Assembly: GCF_036173105.1 (NCBI RefSeq)
Contig: NZ_CP108053.1
Coordinates: 5,084,001 to 5,148,000, forward strand
Source: Streptomyces sp. NBC_00287
Lineage (GTDB): Bacteria; Actinomycetota; Actinomycetes; Streptomycetales; Streptomycetaceae
Direction of reading: 5' to 3'
DNA length: 64,000 nt
Both the position numbers and the translations under genes were made by a program. How positions within the stretch are numbered: the first letter of the stretch is position 1; every line of letters starts with the position of its first letter. Below are positions 50,652-58,928 of this stretch, piece by piece. The notes beneath the pieces were generated by a model. That model searched no databases and was not told the origin of the DNA. It saw only the letters and a list, made by a program, of their open reading frames with translations.

Positions 50652-52472
50652 ATGGACCAGCTGGGGCCGGGGGATCCGCAGAGGATCGGCGCGTATCGGC
50701 TGATCGCGCGGCTCGGGGCCGGGGGGATGGGGCGGGTGTATCTCGCCCGGTCGGAGCGCGGGCGGACGGTCGCGGTCAAGCTGGTGCGCGAGGAGCTCGC
50801 CGCGCAGGAGGAGTTTCGGGCGCGGTTCCGGCAGGAGGTGCAGGCCGCGCGGCGGGTCGGCGGGTCCTGGACGGCGCCCGTCCTCGACGCCGACACCGAG
50901 GCCGCGGTGCCGTGGGTGGCCACCGGGTATGTCGCCGGGCCCAGCCTCCAGCAGGTCGTCGGGCATGACCACGGCGCGCTGCCCGAGCGTTCGGTACGGA
51001 TCCTGGGGGCGGGTCTCGCGCATGCGCTGACCGACATCCACGCGGCGGGCATCGTCCACCGGGACCTCAAGCCCTCCAACGTCCTCGTCACCATCGACGG
51101 ACCCCGCGTCATCGACTTCGGTATCGCGCGGGCCCTGGAGACGGTCGCCGAGTCCGGCCTCACCCGCACCGGCGCGCTCGTCGGCTCGCCGGGCTTCATG
51201 GCCCCCGAGCAGGTGCGCGGCGACCGCATCACGCCCGCGTGCGACGTCTTCTGCCTGGGGTCGGTCCTGGCCTACGCCGCCACCGGCCGCCTTCCCTTCG
51301 GCGCGGGCGGAAGCGGCGTCCACGCGCTGATGTTCCGCATCGCGCAGGAGGAGCCCGATCTGGAGGGGGTGCCGGAGGGCATCGCCGACCTGGTCCGGGA
51401 ATGCCTGCGCAAGGATCCGGGGGCGCGGCCCTCGCTGGCGCGGATTCTGGAGCGTACGGGGGTGGAGGACACCGTCTCCGACGGCCGCTCCCGGGACCCC
51501 TGGCTGCCGAGTGCGCTGGTGGCTCAACTCGGGCGGCATGCCGTGGGGTTGCTGGAGGCGGAGGAACCCGCGTCCCCGGAACACGCGCCGGCTGCCGACG
51601 AGTCGGGGAGCGCGGCTCCGGGTCCGGCCGCCGACCAGAGTCCCCCCGCGCCGGGGCAGCCGGGGGCGGGTGGGCCGATGGGCCATCTTCCTACGCTGAT
51701 CGCGGCGCCCATGCCTCCCGGCGCCCCGCCCACGCCTCCGGGCGCTCCGCCGTCCCCGGGTGCCTTCGGGGCGGCCCCGATCCACCCGGCGGGCCCCCAG
51801 CCCGCCCAGGGTCACCCCGCGTACGGCTATCCCCAGCCCGGCTACCAGCCCCCGCCCCCCGGCTACTCCACCCCGCCGTACGGCCCGGTCGTACCCCCGC
51901 CCGCACCGCCCCGCCGCAGCGGCCGTTCCACCGCCCTCCTCCTCGCGGTCGCGCTGGTGGTGGCGGTGGCCGCGGGCGGCTCGGTGTACGCCCTGATGAA
52001 CGGCGCCGAGGACGACGGAACGGAAGGCGCCGACGGCAAGCCGACGACTCAGGCGAGCGCGCCCGTGACACCCGGCCCGACGACCGAAGACACGTCCCCG
52101 ACGCCCTCGGAGACCTCGGAGACCTCGGACGGACCGATCCCGGCCGACTACCTCGGCACCTGGTCCGCCGCCCTCGACAACGACGCCGGGCACCACACCC
52201 GCCGACTCACCCTCCAGCAGGGCGAGGTGGGCGACACAGTGCTCTCGCTCGTTGCGGACGGCGCGGACTACCACTGCGTGTTCCTGGCAGATCTGGCCGA
52301 AGAGCCCACAGGGGACGGCCCGTTGGCGATCGGCCCGTCCGCCGTCTCCGTCGGTGAACCGGCCTCCTCCTGCACCCCGGGGGCCGCCTCGGAGCTCACC
52401 CTCCTCGGGGACGGCACTCTGGAGCGCGTGAACACGACCACCGGCGAGAAGCTGACGTACACGAGGGAGTAG
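50652..52472 (+). CDS. Membrane Ser/Thr protein kinase (PknB type)
   Basis: A 606-residue kinase starting at ATG 50652. The catalytic domain (1-275) has LGAGGMGRVYLARSERGRTVAVKLV, HRDLKPSN with the catalytic Asp near 137, VIDFGIARAL, and GSPGFMAPEQV. A Pro/Ala/Gly-rich, PGYQPPPPGY-type juxtamembrane segment precedes one helix (TALLLAVALVVAVAAGGSV, about 427-448) and an outside domain of 150 residues, with two Cys (YHCVFL, SSCTPG) likely in a disulfide. It has no PASTA repeats, so the signal differs from PknB. The next gene is a membrane-tethered binding protein. Confidence 0.9.
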   Translation: MDQLGPGDPQRIGAYRLIARLGAGGMGRVYLARSERGRTVAVKLVREELAAQEEFRARFRQEVQAARRVGGSWTAPVLDADTEAAVPWVATGYVAGPSLQQVVGHDHGALPERSVRILGAGLAHALTDIHAAGIVHRDLKPSNVLVTIDGPRVIDFGIARALETVAESGLTRTGALVGSPGFMAPEQVRGDRITPACDVFCLGSVLAYAATGRLPFGAGGSGVHALMFRIAQEEPDLEGVPEGIADLVRECLRKDPGARPSLARILERTGVEDTVSDGRSRDPWLPSALVAQLGRHAVGLLEAEEPASPEHAPAADESGSAAPGPAADQSPPAPGQPGAGGPMGHLPTLIAAPMPPGAPPTPPGAPPSPGAFGAAPIHPAGPQPAQGHPAYGYPQPGYQPPPPGYSTPPYGPVVPPPAPPRRSGRSTALLLAVALVVAVAAGGSVYALMNGAEDDGTEGADGKPTTQASAPVTPGPTTEDTSPTPSETSETSDGPIPADYLGTWSAALDNDAGHHTRRLTLQQGEVGDTVLSLVADGADYHCVFLADLAEEPTGDGPLAIGPSAVSVGEPASSCTPGAASELTLLGDGTLERVNTTTGEKLTYTRE

Positions 52473-52612
52473 GCAACTCGTAGGCAACTCGTGCTGTCTC
52501 GGCGCTAGTTGAATGCTGAGCGAACATCCGCCGACGAGCCCGGAATACCCCACCTGCCGAACATAAAGTGTCCGCACACTTGTCCGGCTCCAGGGAGTTG
52601 CGGGGGCACCCG

Positions 52613-54163
52613 ATGGAGTTGCTGAGCGCAGAGAACGTCGTAGCCGTGGCGACGGCCGTGGCCGGCATCGTGGCCTCGGCCGTCATGGTGTGGTACGAGC
52701 GCCGGGTACCGCGCCGTAAGCGGATCGGTTACCGCGTCCAGATGGACAACCCCATCGGCGACGACGTGGCTTCCGGCCGTGCCAACGTCCGCGTGGGCCT
52801 CTTCGACGAGGCGCCGGGCATGCACCAGGCGACCCTGGTGCTGCTGCGCATCGAGAACGACGGCTCGCAGGGCATCGGCCACGACGACTACACGAGCCGT
52901 GAACTCCACGGTCTGACCGCGGTGTTCACCGACCGCAGCATCCGCGGTGTCTCGGTCACCCAGCCGCCCGGCACCGACCACCTGATGAGCCACTTCACCC
53001 CGCACGCGGGCTTCGGCTACGACAACGGCGGCAACACCCTGCGCATCCCGCGCGTCCCGCTCAACCGGGGCGAGCACTTCAAGGTGCTCGTGCTGCTGTC
53101 GGGCGGCGACGTGGGCTGCGACATCCGCCTCATCGGCGGCATCCGGGACGGCGAGGTCCACCCCAACCGCAGTGCCACCCCGGACGACAAGCCGCCGCTG
53201 TTCAGCAGGGCCGCCCGGCTGATCACCATCATGCTCACGGTCTCGGTCCTCACCCTCTCGACCATCGTCGTGTTCCGCGACGACAGCCCACCCCCGCTCG
53301 GCTGTGAACAGGGCACCTTGACGGTCACGGGCTCCACGGCCTTCGCGCCCGTCGTACGGGACCTGGCGAAGGAGTACGAGAAGGACTGCGAGGGGTCGGA
53401 CATCACGGTCGAGGCGCGGGGCAGTTCGGCGGGCGTGGGCGAACTGGCGGCACTGGAAGGCGAGTCGAGGAGCAAGCAGGCGTCGATGATCGCGTTCCAC
53501 GACGGGGCGAGCAAACGGGCAGGCACGTCGTTGACCCCCCACTCCATAGCGCTGTCGGTCTTCGCGCTGGTGGTGAACGACAGCCTGAAGCTCCCGCAGG
53601 GCCTGTCCCTGGCGGATGTGCGACGCATCTACGCCGGTGACGTGAAGTACTGGGACGAACTGAACCCGGACCTGCCGCACTGGCGGGTGGTCCTGGTCAG
53701 CCGCGACGCCGACTCCGGCACCCGCCAGGTCTTCCAGGACCAGGTACTCGACGGTGCCTGGGAGGGCGTCCCCAGCACCTCCCTGGACTGCGACATCCAG
53801 ACGGACCGCTCGGCGCCGGTGCGCTGCGAGCTGGACTCGACGGAGGAGGTGTTGGAGAAGGTGGCGGAGATCAGGGGCGCGATCGGCTACAGCGAACTGA
53901 ACCTCGCGACAGCCCAGAAGAACCTCACGAGGGTCCCCCTGGACGGTGCCACGGCCTCAGTGGCGGCGATAGAGAAGGAGCCGGACCCGTACCCCTACTT
54001 CGGTGTGGAGTACGCCTACACCTACGGCGACCCACGCGGCGGCTCCCTGGCAGGCAGCTTCCTCGACTACATCGGGGACAGCGGCGAAACAGTGATCCGC
54101 AGCCACGACCACGTCCCCTGCACAGCTCCCGAGGGCGACCGCCTCTGCAGGGACACAACCTGA
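52613..54163 (+). CDS. Membrane-tethered PstS-like solute-binding protein
   Basis: A 516-residue protein starting at ATG 52613. Residues 10-35 form a helix (VVAVATAVAGIVASAVMVWY), then comes a soluble domain of about 165 residues, a second helix near 203-222 (ITIMLTVSVLTLSTIVVF) and a PBP-like domain with LTVTGSTAFAPVVRDLAKEYEKDC, EARGSSAGVGELA, SRDADSGTRQVFQDQ and VAEIRGAIGYSELN, as in phosphate-binding PstS proteins. No lipobox is present and no transporter genes adjoin, so it is likely a sensor or scavenging receptor. The N-terminal domain is unfamiliar. Confidence 0.75.
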   Translation: MELLSAENVVAVATAVAGIVASAVMVWYERRVPRRKRIGYRVQMDNPIGDDVASGRANVRVGLFDEAPGMHQATLVLLRIENDGSQGIGHDDYTSRELHGLTAVFTDRSIRGVSVTQPPGTDHLMSHFTPHAGFGYDNGGNTLRIPRVPLNRGEHFKVLVLLSGGDVGCDIRLIGGIRDGEVHPNRSATPDDKPPLFSRAARLITIMLTVSVLTLSTIVVFRDDSPPPLGCEQGTLTVTGSTAFAPVVRDLAKEYEKDCEGSDITVEARGSSAGVGELAALEGESRSKQASMIAFHDGASKRAGTSLTPHSIALSVFALVVNDSLKLPQGLSLADVRRIYAGDVKYWDELNPDLPHWRVVLVSRDADSGTRQVFQDQVLDGAWEGVPSTSLDCDIQTDRSAPVRCELDSTEEVLEKVAEIRGAIGYSELNLATAQKNLTRVPLDGATASVAAIEKEPDPYPYFGVEYAYTYGDPRGGSLAGSFLDYIGDSGETVIRSHDHVPCTAPEGDRLCRDTT

Positions 54164-54164
54164 G

Positions 54165-54923
54165 TCACCGCGGCTCCGGCGGCCGCTGCCGAGGCATGTT
54201 GGGCCGCGCAGAACCCCCCGGCGGTGAAGGAAACCGCCCCTGGAGCACCGTCCCCTCCTGCCGCCCACCCCCCGCCCCGGAACCCTGAATCCCCATCGGC
54301 GCAGACCCGGTCCGGAACTCCACCATCCAGTCCGCTGTCTCGGTCCGCACCAGCTCCGTCACATCCTCCGAGAACCGCCGAAGCACCCCAAGACACCGCT
54401 CGGCCGCCTCACTGGCCGTCCCCTCCGCAGGCCCCAATACCTCCCGCACACTCTCCGACGCCCAGTCGAACTGCAGCACCTGAAGCCGCCGCTGCACCGC
54501 CTGCGCCGTAGCCACGTCCCTTATCCACCCGGACGTCACCCCGAAGAACCGGTCCACGCCCACACACGCGACGGCGAGCAGCAGCGCCAGATACCCCCAC
54601 GGCGCCACCCCGCTCATCACCCCCGTCAGATCCAGCAACGGCAGCGCGGCCCCCGACACCGCCCCCACCGCAGCACCCCCACGCAGCACCCGCGCCCCCC
54701 GCCGCTTCCACACCCGGTCCGCGAGATACCAGGCCGCCGTGTCCAGCGCCCCGCGCTCCACCCACTGGTACAGCTCGTCCAGCCGCACCGCGGGCTCGCC
54801 CCAGTCGCCGACCGGAAACACCCGCCCCGTCAGATCGCCCGGCCGCAGCCCGGCGGCGCCCTCGCGGCCCTCGCCCCGCCCGTCGTGCGGCGGACCCTCG
54901 GGCTGCATCTCCGGCTGACCCAC
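54165..54923 (-). CDS. SLATT-domain membrane protein
   Basis: A 252-residue protein. The central part shows LDELYQWVERGALDTAAWYLADRVWKRRGARVLRGGAAVG, two helices (AALPLLDLTGVM and YLALLLAVACVGVDRFFG) and SGWIRDVATAQAVQRRLQVLQFDWAS, the SLATT (SMODS and SLOG-associating 2TM) pattern. SLATT proteins are thought to form pores in nucleotide-signal-dependent conflict systems. The tail is low-complexity Gly/Arg/Pro-rich. It is convergent with the binding-protein gene by 1 base; no nucleotidyltransferase or SLOG gene is next to it in the window. Confidence 0.75.
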   Translation of the reverse strand: MGQPEMQPEGPPHDGRGEGREGAAGLRPGDLTGRVFPVGDWGEPAVRLDELYQWVERGALDTAAWYLADRVWKRRGARVLRGGAAVGAVSGAALPLLDLTGVMSGVAPWGYLALLLAVACVGVDRFFGVTSGWIRDVATAQAVQRRLQVLQFDWASESVREVLGPAEGTASEAAERCLGVLRRFSEDVTELVRTETADWMVEFRTGSAPMGIQGSGAGGGRQEGTVLQGRFPSPPGGSARPNMPRQRPPEPR

Positions 54924-55167
54924 CCGGCACTCCCTACTGATCGCGGCTGCTCACGATGCGTGACACCTGATGCTGATGTGTCCCACTCTTCCTACCTCCC
55001 AATGGGTGGCGAAGAGGAGTCTTTCGCCTCTTTTCCGCCCGGAAGTGGGCCTTGATCAGGTATAGGACTCCCCTTCGACTCACTCGAAAGAGTGCTGGGG
55101 CGAGGCCCCCGTGGACCACGTAGGCTCGGCATGAACGGGAAAACCTGTGCAGACCAAGGAGCTGATC

Positions 55168-55506
55168 GTGATCCCCGGTGGTGGCCAGCCCAATATGCAG
55201 CAGCTGCTCCAGCAGGCCCAGAAGATGCAACAGGACCTGGCGAACGCCCAGGAGGAACTGGCGAGGACCGAGGTCGACGGCCAGGCGGGCGGTGGCCTGG
55301 TCAAGGCCACTGTCACCGGCGCCGGCGAACTCCGCGCGCTGAAGATCGACCCGAAGGCGGTGGACCCGGAGGACACCGAGACCCTCGCCGACCTGATCGT
55401 GGCGGCCGTACACGCGGCCAACGAGAACGCCCAGACGCTTCAGCAGCAGAAGCTCGGCCCGCTGGCACAGGGCCTGGGCGGCGGCATCCCCGGCCTGCCT
55501 TTCTAA
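55168..55506 (+). CDS. YbaB/EbfC nucleoid-associated protein
   Basis: A 112-residue protein; the start is GTG 55168, 7 bases after AAGGAG. It has the YbaB fold: [54 protein letters not shown] and a C-terminal [11 protein letters not shown]. YbaB proteins bind DNA as dimers. The gene precedes recR, the conserved ybaB-recR pair of bacteria, by 60 bases. It belongs to a likely operon with recR and DUF5063. Confidence 0.93.
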   Translation: MIPGGGQPNMQQLLQQAQKMQQDLANAQEELARTEVDGQAGGGLVKATVTGAGELRALKIDPKAVDPEDTETLADLIVAAVHAANENAQTLQQQKLGPLAQGLGGGIPGLPF

Positions 55507-55566
55507 GACGGCCGTAGGCCCTCTACCGTACGTAGTGAAGGAACCCCCAGGAAGGGCGGCAGTCCG

Positions 55567-56166
55567 TTGTACGAAGGCGTGGTCCAGGACCTGATCGACG
55601 AGCTGGGTCGGCTGCCCGGCGTCGGTCCCAAGAGCGCGCAACGGATCGCCTTCCACATCCTGCAGGCGGAACCGACGGACGTACGGCGCCTCGCGCAGGC
55701 CCTCATGGAGGTCAAGGCGAAGGTCCGCTTCTGCGCGGCCTGCGGAAACATCGCGCAGGAAGAGCTCTGCAACATCTGCCGCGACGCCCGCCGCGACCCC
55801 GCGGTCATCTGCGTGGTGGAGGAGCCCAAGGACGTGGTCGCCATCGAGCGCACCCGCGAGTTCCGCGGCCGCTACCACGTCCTGGGCGGAGCGATCAGCC
55901 CCATCGAAGGTGTGGGCCCCGACGACCTGCGTATACGAGAACTTCTCGCGCGGTTGGCCGACGGTACGGTCACGGAGCTGATCCTGGCCACGGACCCGAA
56001 TCTGGAAGGCGAGGCCACGGCCACGTACCTCGCCCGCATGATCAAGCCCATGGGCCTCAAGGTCACCCGCCTGGCCAGCGGCCTCCCGGTGGGTGGCGAC
56101 CTGGAATACGCGGACGAGGTGACCCTCGGCCGCGCCTTCGAGGGGAGACGACTCCTAGATGTCTGA
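55567..56166 (+). CDS. recR: Recombination protein RecR
   Basis: A 199-residue RecF-pathway protein starting at TTG 55567. Domains in order are helix-hairpin-helix [20 protein letters not shown], zinc finger [19 protein letters not shown] (four Cys) and a TOPRIM region with [14 protein letters not shown] and [15 protein letters not shown]. With RecO it loads RecA at gaps. The length is normal. The stop overlaps the DUF5063 gene start by 8 bases. Confidence 0.97.
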   Translation: MYEGVVQDLIDELGRLPGVGPKSAQRIAFHILQAEPTDVRRLAQALMEVKAKVRFCAACGNIAQEELCNICRDARRDPAVICVVEEPKDVVAIERTREFRGRYHVLGGAISPIEGVGPDDLRIRELLARLADGTVTELILATDPNLEGEATATYLARMIKPMGLKVTRLASGLPVGGDLEYADEVTLGRAFEGRRLLDV

Positions 56167-56818
56167 CGCCACGCTGCACGCGACGAACCAGGACCCGGAC
56201 GACTTCGTGGTCCAGATCGCGGACCAGGTAGAGAGCTTCCTCGTTGCGGTCTCCGAGGTGGCGAAGGGCGACGAGCCGGAGTCGGCGATCCCCTTCCTGC
56301 TGCTGGAGGTCTCCCAGCTCCTCCTGGCCGGCGGCCGCCTGGGCGCCCACGAGGACATCGTCCCCGACGAGCGCTACGAGCCCGACCTGGGCCCGGAGCC
56401 GGACGTGGATTCACTGCGCGAGAACCTGGCCCGTCTGCTCGACCCGGTGGACGTCTACTCGGAGGTCTTCGACCCGTACGAGCCTCGCAAGGCGCCCGTC
56501 CCCGCCCGGATCTCCGACGACCTGGCGGACGTCATCACCGACCTCCGCCATGGCATGGCCCACTACCGCGCGGGCCGCACCACGGAGGCCCTGTGGTGGT
56601 GGCAGTTCTCCTACTTCTCCAACTGGGGCTCGACGGCGTCCGCGACGCTCCGCGCCCTGCAGTCGGTCCTGGCCCACGTCCGCCTGAACCAGCCCCTGGA
56701 GGAACTGGACGGCCTGGACACCGACCAGTCCGTGGGCGACGACACCCTGGAGTTCGAGGCGGGCCGGGTGATGGCGGAGGAGATCGCGGCGCCGCTGGGC
56801 CTGCGGAAGGTGAAGTAG
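56159..56818 (+). CDS. DUF5063 family protein
   Basis: A 219-residue acidic, helical protein starting at ATG 56159, inside the recR 3' end. Characteristic parts are [50 protein letters not shown] and [40 protein letters not shown]. The family is conserved after recR in actinobacteria, which suggests a link to recombination or repair, but no activity is known. Confidence 0.9.
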   Translation: MSDATLHATNQDPDDFVVQIADQVESFLVAVSEVAKGDEPESAIPFLLLEVSQLLLAGGRLGAHEDIVPDERYEPDLGPEPDVDSLRENLARLLDPVDVYSEVFDPYEPRKAPVPARISDDLADVITDLRHGMAHYRAGRTTEALWWWQFSYFSNWGSTASATLRALQSVLAHVRLNQPLEELDGLDTDQSVGDDTLEFEAGRVMAEEIAAPLGLRKVK

Positions 56819-56877
56819 CCGTAAGGCGTCGGCGCACTGCTCTCCACCGGCTGACCGGCATGCCCCATCATGGCCGT

Positions 56878-57282
56878 ATGACTGGGCGGCAGAAGGCGTT
56901 GCTGTGGGCGGGGATCGTGCTGTGCGTCGCAGGGGCGGCGGGGCTGATCGTGGGGGCTGTGCTCGATGTCGAGCAGGCTGATCCGTGGGCGAGCGTGGCC
57001 GGGGGAGTGGCGGCACTGGTCGGGCTGGCGCTGATGCTCTACGCGTCCCTCCGCCCGGCACCCACGGAACCCTCCTCGACGGTGACCGCGAGCGGTACGC
57101 GCTCGGTGGCGGCGGGCGGCAGCATCGGGTCGGTCGCGACGGGCGACCGCGCAACGCCTGCGGCACCACCCACAATGCCCACCTCGACCCCCCGCCCGAC
57201 CAACGGCCCCGTCACCGCCTCCGGGGAGCGCTCGGTCGCGGCCGGGGGTGACATCGGTTCGGCGTCGACGGGCGACGCGTGA
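56878..57282 (+). CDS. Small membrane protein with duplicated ASGxRSVAAGGxIGS motif
   Basis: A 134-residue protein starting at ATG 56878. Two helices (LLWAGIVLCVAGAAGLIVGAV and ASVAGGVAALVGLALMLYAS) are followed by a cytoplasmic tail containing the 20-residue pattern ASGxRSVAAGGxIGSxxTGD twice, separated by a Pro/Thr-rich linker. Similar Gly/Ala motifs are common near STAND ATPases and conflict proteins in Streptomyces and resemble bacterial amyloid-type signalling motifs. Its stop overlaps (GTGA) a very short downstream gene. Confidence 0.7.
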   Translation: MTGRQKALLWAGIVLCVAGAAGLIVGAVLDVEQADPWASVAGGVAALVGLALMLYASLRPAPTEPSSTVTASGTRSVAAGGSIGSVATGDRATPAAPPTMPTSTPRPTNGPVTASGERSVAAGGDIGSASTGDA

Positions 57283-57380
57283 GCGGCGGGTCGGCGGAGG
57301 CGCCGGGCGAGCGGTCGGTCTTCGAACTGCCGGAGGCGCCCGGGCAGTTGGTCAGCCTGCCTGAGCGAGCGACGGACTGA
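57279..57380 (+). CDS. Very short coupled reading frame (33 residues)
   Basis: A GTG at 57279 overlaps the previous stop and opens a 33-residue frame ending at 57380, one base before the convergent TSUP gene stop. The product is hydrophilic (EAPGERSVFELPEAPGQ). It could be a genuine mini-protein, or the stump of a larger gene truncated by the TSUP gene region. The coupling to a motif-bearing protein supports the latter. Confidence 0.4.
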   Translation: MSGGSAEAPGERSVFELPEAPGQLVSLPERATD

Positions 57381-58115
57381 TCACAGGCCCCAGAGCCCCT
57401 TTCCCACGGCTGTGACCCCGCCCGTCAGGGCCAGTGACAGCACGAGCAGCCGGGCCCGCTTCTCAGGTATCCGGGAGGCGAGCCCCCTGCCGATCAGCCC
57501 GCCCGCTCCCATCGCCCCGACCACCAGAACCCACTGCACCCCGCCCAGCTCCGGCATCCCGTTCGACAGCACAGAGAATGCGTTGACGACGACGCCGTAG
57601 AACATCGCGTTCGGCACGAACTCCCGTACCGTCCACCCCGCGTTGAGGGCGTACAGGGACACCGGCGGTCCGCCCACCCCCGCCGCCGAGTTCATGAACC
57701 CGCCCGCCGCGCCGGCGACCACAGCGCCGCGCCGTCCGCGCAACGCCGGTACCCGGGTGCCGCGCATGACGAGCAGTACGGCCGCCGTGACGAGTCCGCC
57801 CATCACCAACAGGAGCCAGGACTCGGGGAGTTGGCGGGTCAGCCAGGTCCCCGCCGGTACCGTGCAGACCGCTGCGGCGCAGAGAGGGAGCATCGCGGAC
57901 GGACGTACCCGTCGCCAGCCGCCCGCCAAGCCGACGACGCAGATCACCCCGGCCGCGCAGTTGGCCAGGACCACCCCCTGGGCCGGGCCCAGCAACAGAA
58001 CCAGAGCCGGTACCGCGACCAGCGCGAAGCCCATCCCGGTGAGCCACTGGACGGACGAGCCGAGCAGCACGATTCCCGCCAACAGCGCGTCGCCCGCCCA
58101 TTCGCCCGCCGTCAT
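57381..58115 (-). CDS. TSUP/TauE-SafE family membrane transporter
   Basis: A 244-residue protein with about eight helices, starting at ATG 58115. The pattern LLAGIVLLGSSVQWLTGMGFALVAVPALVLLLGP, GVVLANCAAGVICVV and GAAGGFMNSAAGVGGPPVSLYAL (conserved NxxxGxGGPP-type loop) is typical of the family, which exports sulfite, sulfonates or other anions. The substrate is unknown. It is convergent with the mini-gene and upstream of a possible gene remnant. Confidence 0.9.
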   Translation of the reverse strand: MTAGEWAGDALLAGIVLLGSSVQWLTGMGFALVAVPALVLLLGPAQGVVLANCAAGVICVVGLAGGWRRVRPSAMLPLCAAAVCTVPAGTWLTRQLPESWLLLVMGGLVTAAVLLVMRGTRVPALRGRRGAVVAGAAGGFMNSAAGVGGPPVSLYALNAGWTVREFVPNAMFYGVVVNAFSVLSNGMPELGGVQWVLVVGAMGAGGLIGRGLASRIPEKRARLLVLSLALTGGVTAVGKGLWGL

Positions 58116-58179
58116 GCTTCGGCATCCTCCCCGGAATCCCCGCCTCCCGGCCACCGGCGGCGCGATGATGACCGTATGA

Positions 58180-58299
58180 CAAGCGGGGCGAAGGCATTCC
58201 GACTGGGAGCGCCTGGTAGGCGCCGAGGCCCCCCAAGTCATCAAGCTCCGCCAGGACTTCGCCCCGTTACTGGAGCCGCAGCCCGAGAACGAAGGGTGA
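58180..58299 (+). pseudogene. Possible C-terminal remnant of a gene
   Basis: The frame at 58180-58299 encodes SDWERLVGAEAPQVIK, then LRQDFAPLLEPQPE, and stops at 58297, with normal codon bias. No start codon fits this frame, which opens only after a TGA at 58177. It looks like the tail of an amphipathic protein whose 5' part is gone. It could also be chance. No homologue is recognised. Confidence 0.2.
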
Positions 58300-58427
58300 T
58301 CGAAGGCGCGCTCTGCGTGAGTTGGCCGTAGCTTGGATCAGCGCTGTATCCCGCTTGCACGCGCCCTAACCGGCACATCGCGACTCTGGAGTCACTTCCA
58401 GTACCCCACACCCACCAGGGAGTTGCG

Positions 58428-58928
58428 ATGTCCCGTCGTTCCATATCGAAGCGCACAGCCGTCGTCACCGCGGTCGCGCTCGTCACCGTCGGCACAGTCA
58501 CCGCCGGTGTCAGCATGGCCGGTGCCGAGGGCGAGAAGAAGGCGAGCAAGAAGCAGATCGCCGCCCTCTTCGACGGCTGGAACGACGCGCTGCAGACCGG
58601 TGACCCCGAGAAGGTCGCCGACCTGTACGCCAAGGACGCCGTCCTGCTCCCCACCGTCTCCAACAAGGTCCGTACCGACCGCGCCGGAATCGTCGACTAC
58701 TTCGAGCACTTCCTGGCGAACAAGCCGGTCGGCACGAAGGTTCAGACGATCGTCAATGTGCTGGACGGGAACTCGGCCATCGACACCGGCGTTTACCGGT
58801 TCGCGCTCACCGACCACGACACCGGCGAGAAGCGCACCGTCACGGCCCGCTACACCTACGAGTACGAGAAGCGCGACGGCGAGTGGAAGATCGTCAACCA
58901 CCACTCCTCTGCGATGCCCGAAGGCTGA
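58428..58928 (+). CDS. Secreted SnoaL-like (DUF4440/SgcJ) protein
   Basis: A 166-residue protein starting at ATG 58428. Residues 1-32 form a signal peptide (RRSISKRTAVVTAVALVTVGTVTAGVSMAGAE, with an RR-containing basic part). The mature domain is SnoaL/NTF2-like: QIAALFDGWNDALQTGDPEKVADLYAKDAVLLP and EWKIVNHHSSAMPEG, matching the SgcJ/EcaC group. The family binds small molecules; enzymatic function is unproven. The last 35 bases overlap the convergent kinase gene. Confidence 0.85.
   Translation: MSRRSISKRTAVVTAVALVTVGTVTAGVSMAGAEGEKKASKKQIAALFDGWNDALQTGDPEKVADLYAKDAVLLPTVSNKVRTDRAGIVDYFEHFLANKPVGTKVQTIVNVLDGNSAIDTGVYRFALTDHDTGEKRTVTARYTYEYEKRDGEWKIVNHHSSAMPEG

Noticed and set aside
54924-55167. 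Small SRP RNA or other structured RNA before ybaB
   Set aside because: The conserved GGAAGGAAGCA loop of SRP RNA is missing; only an ordinary intergenic sequence is seen.
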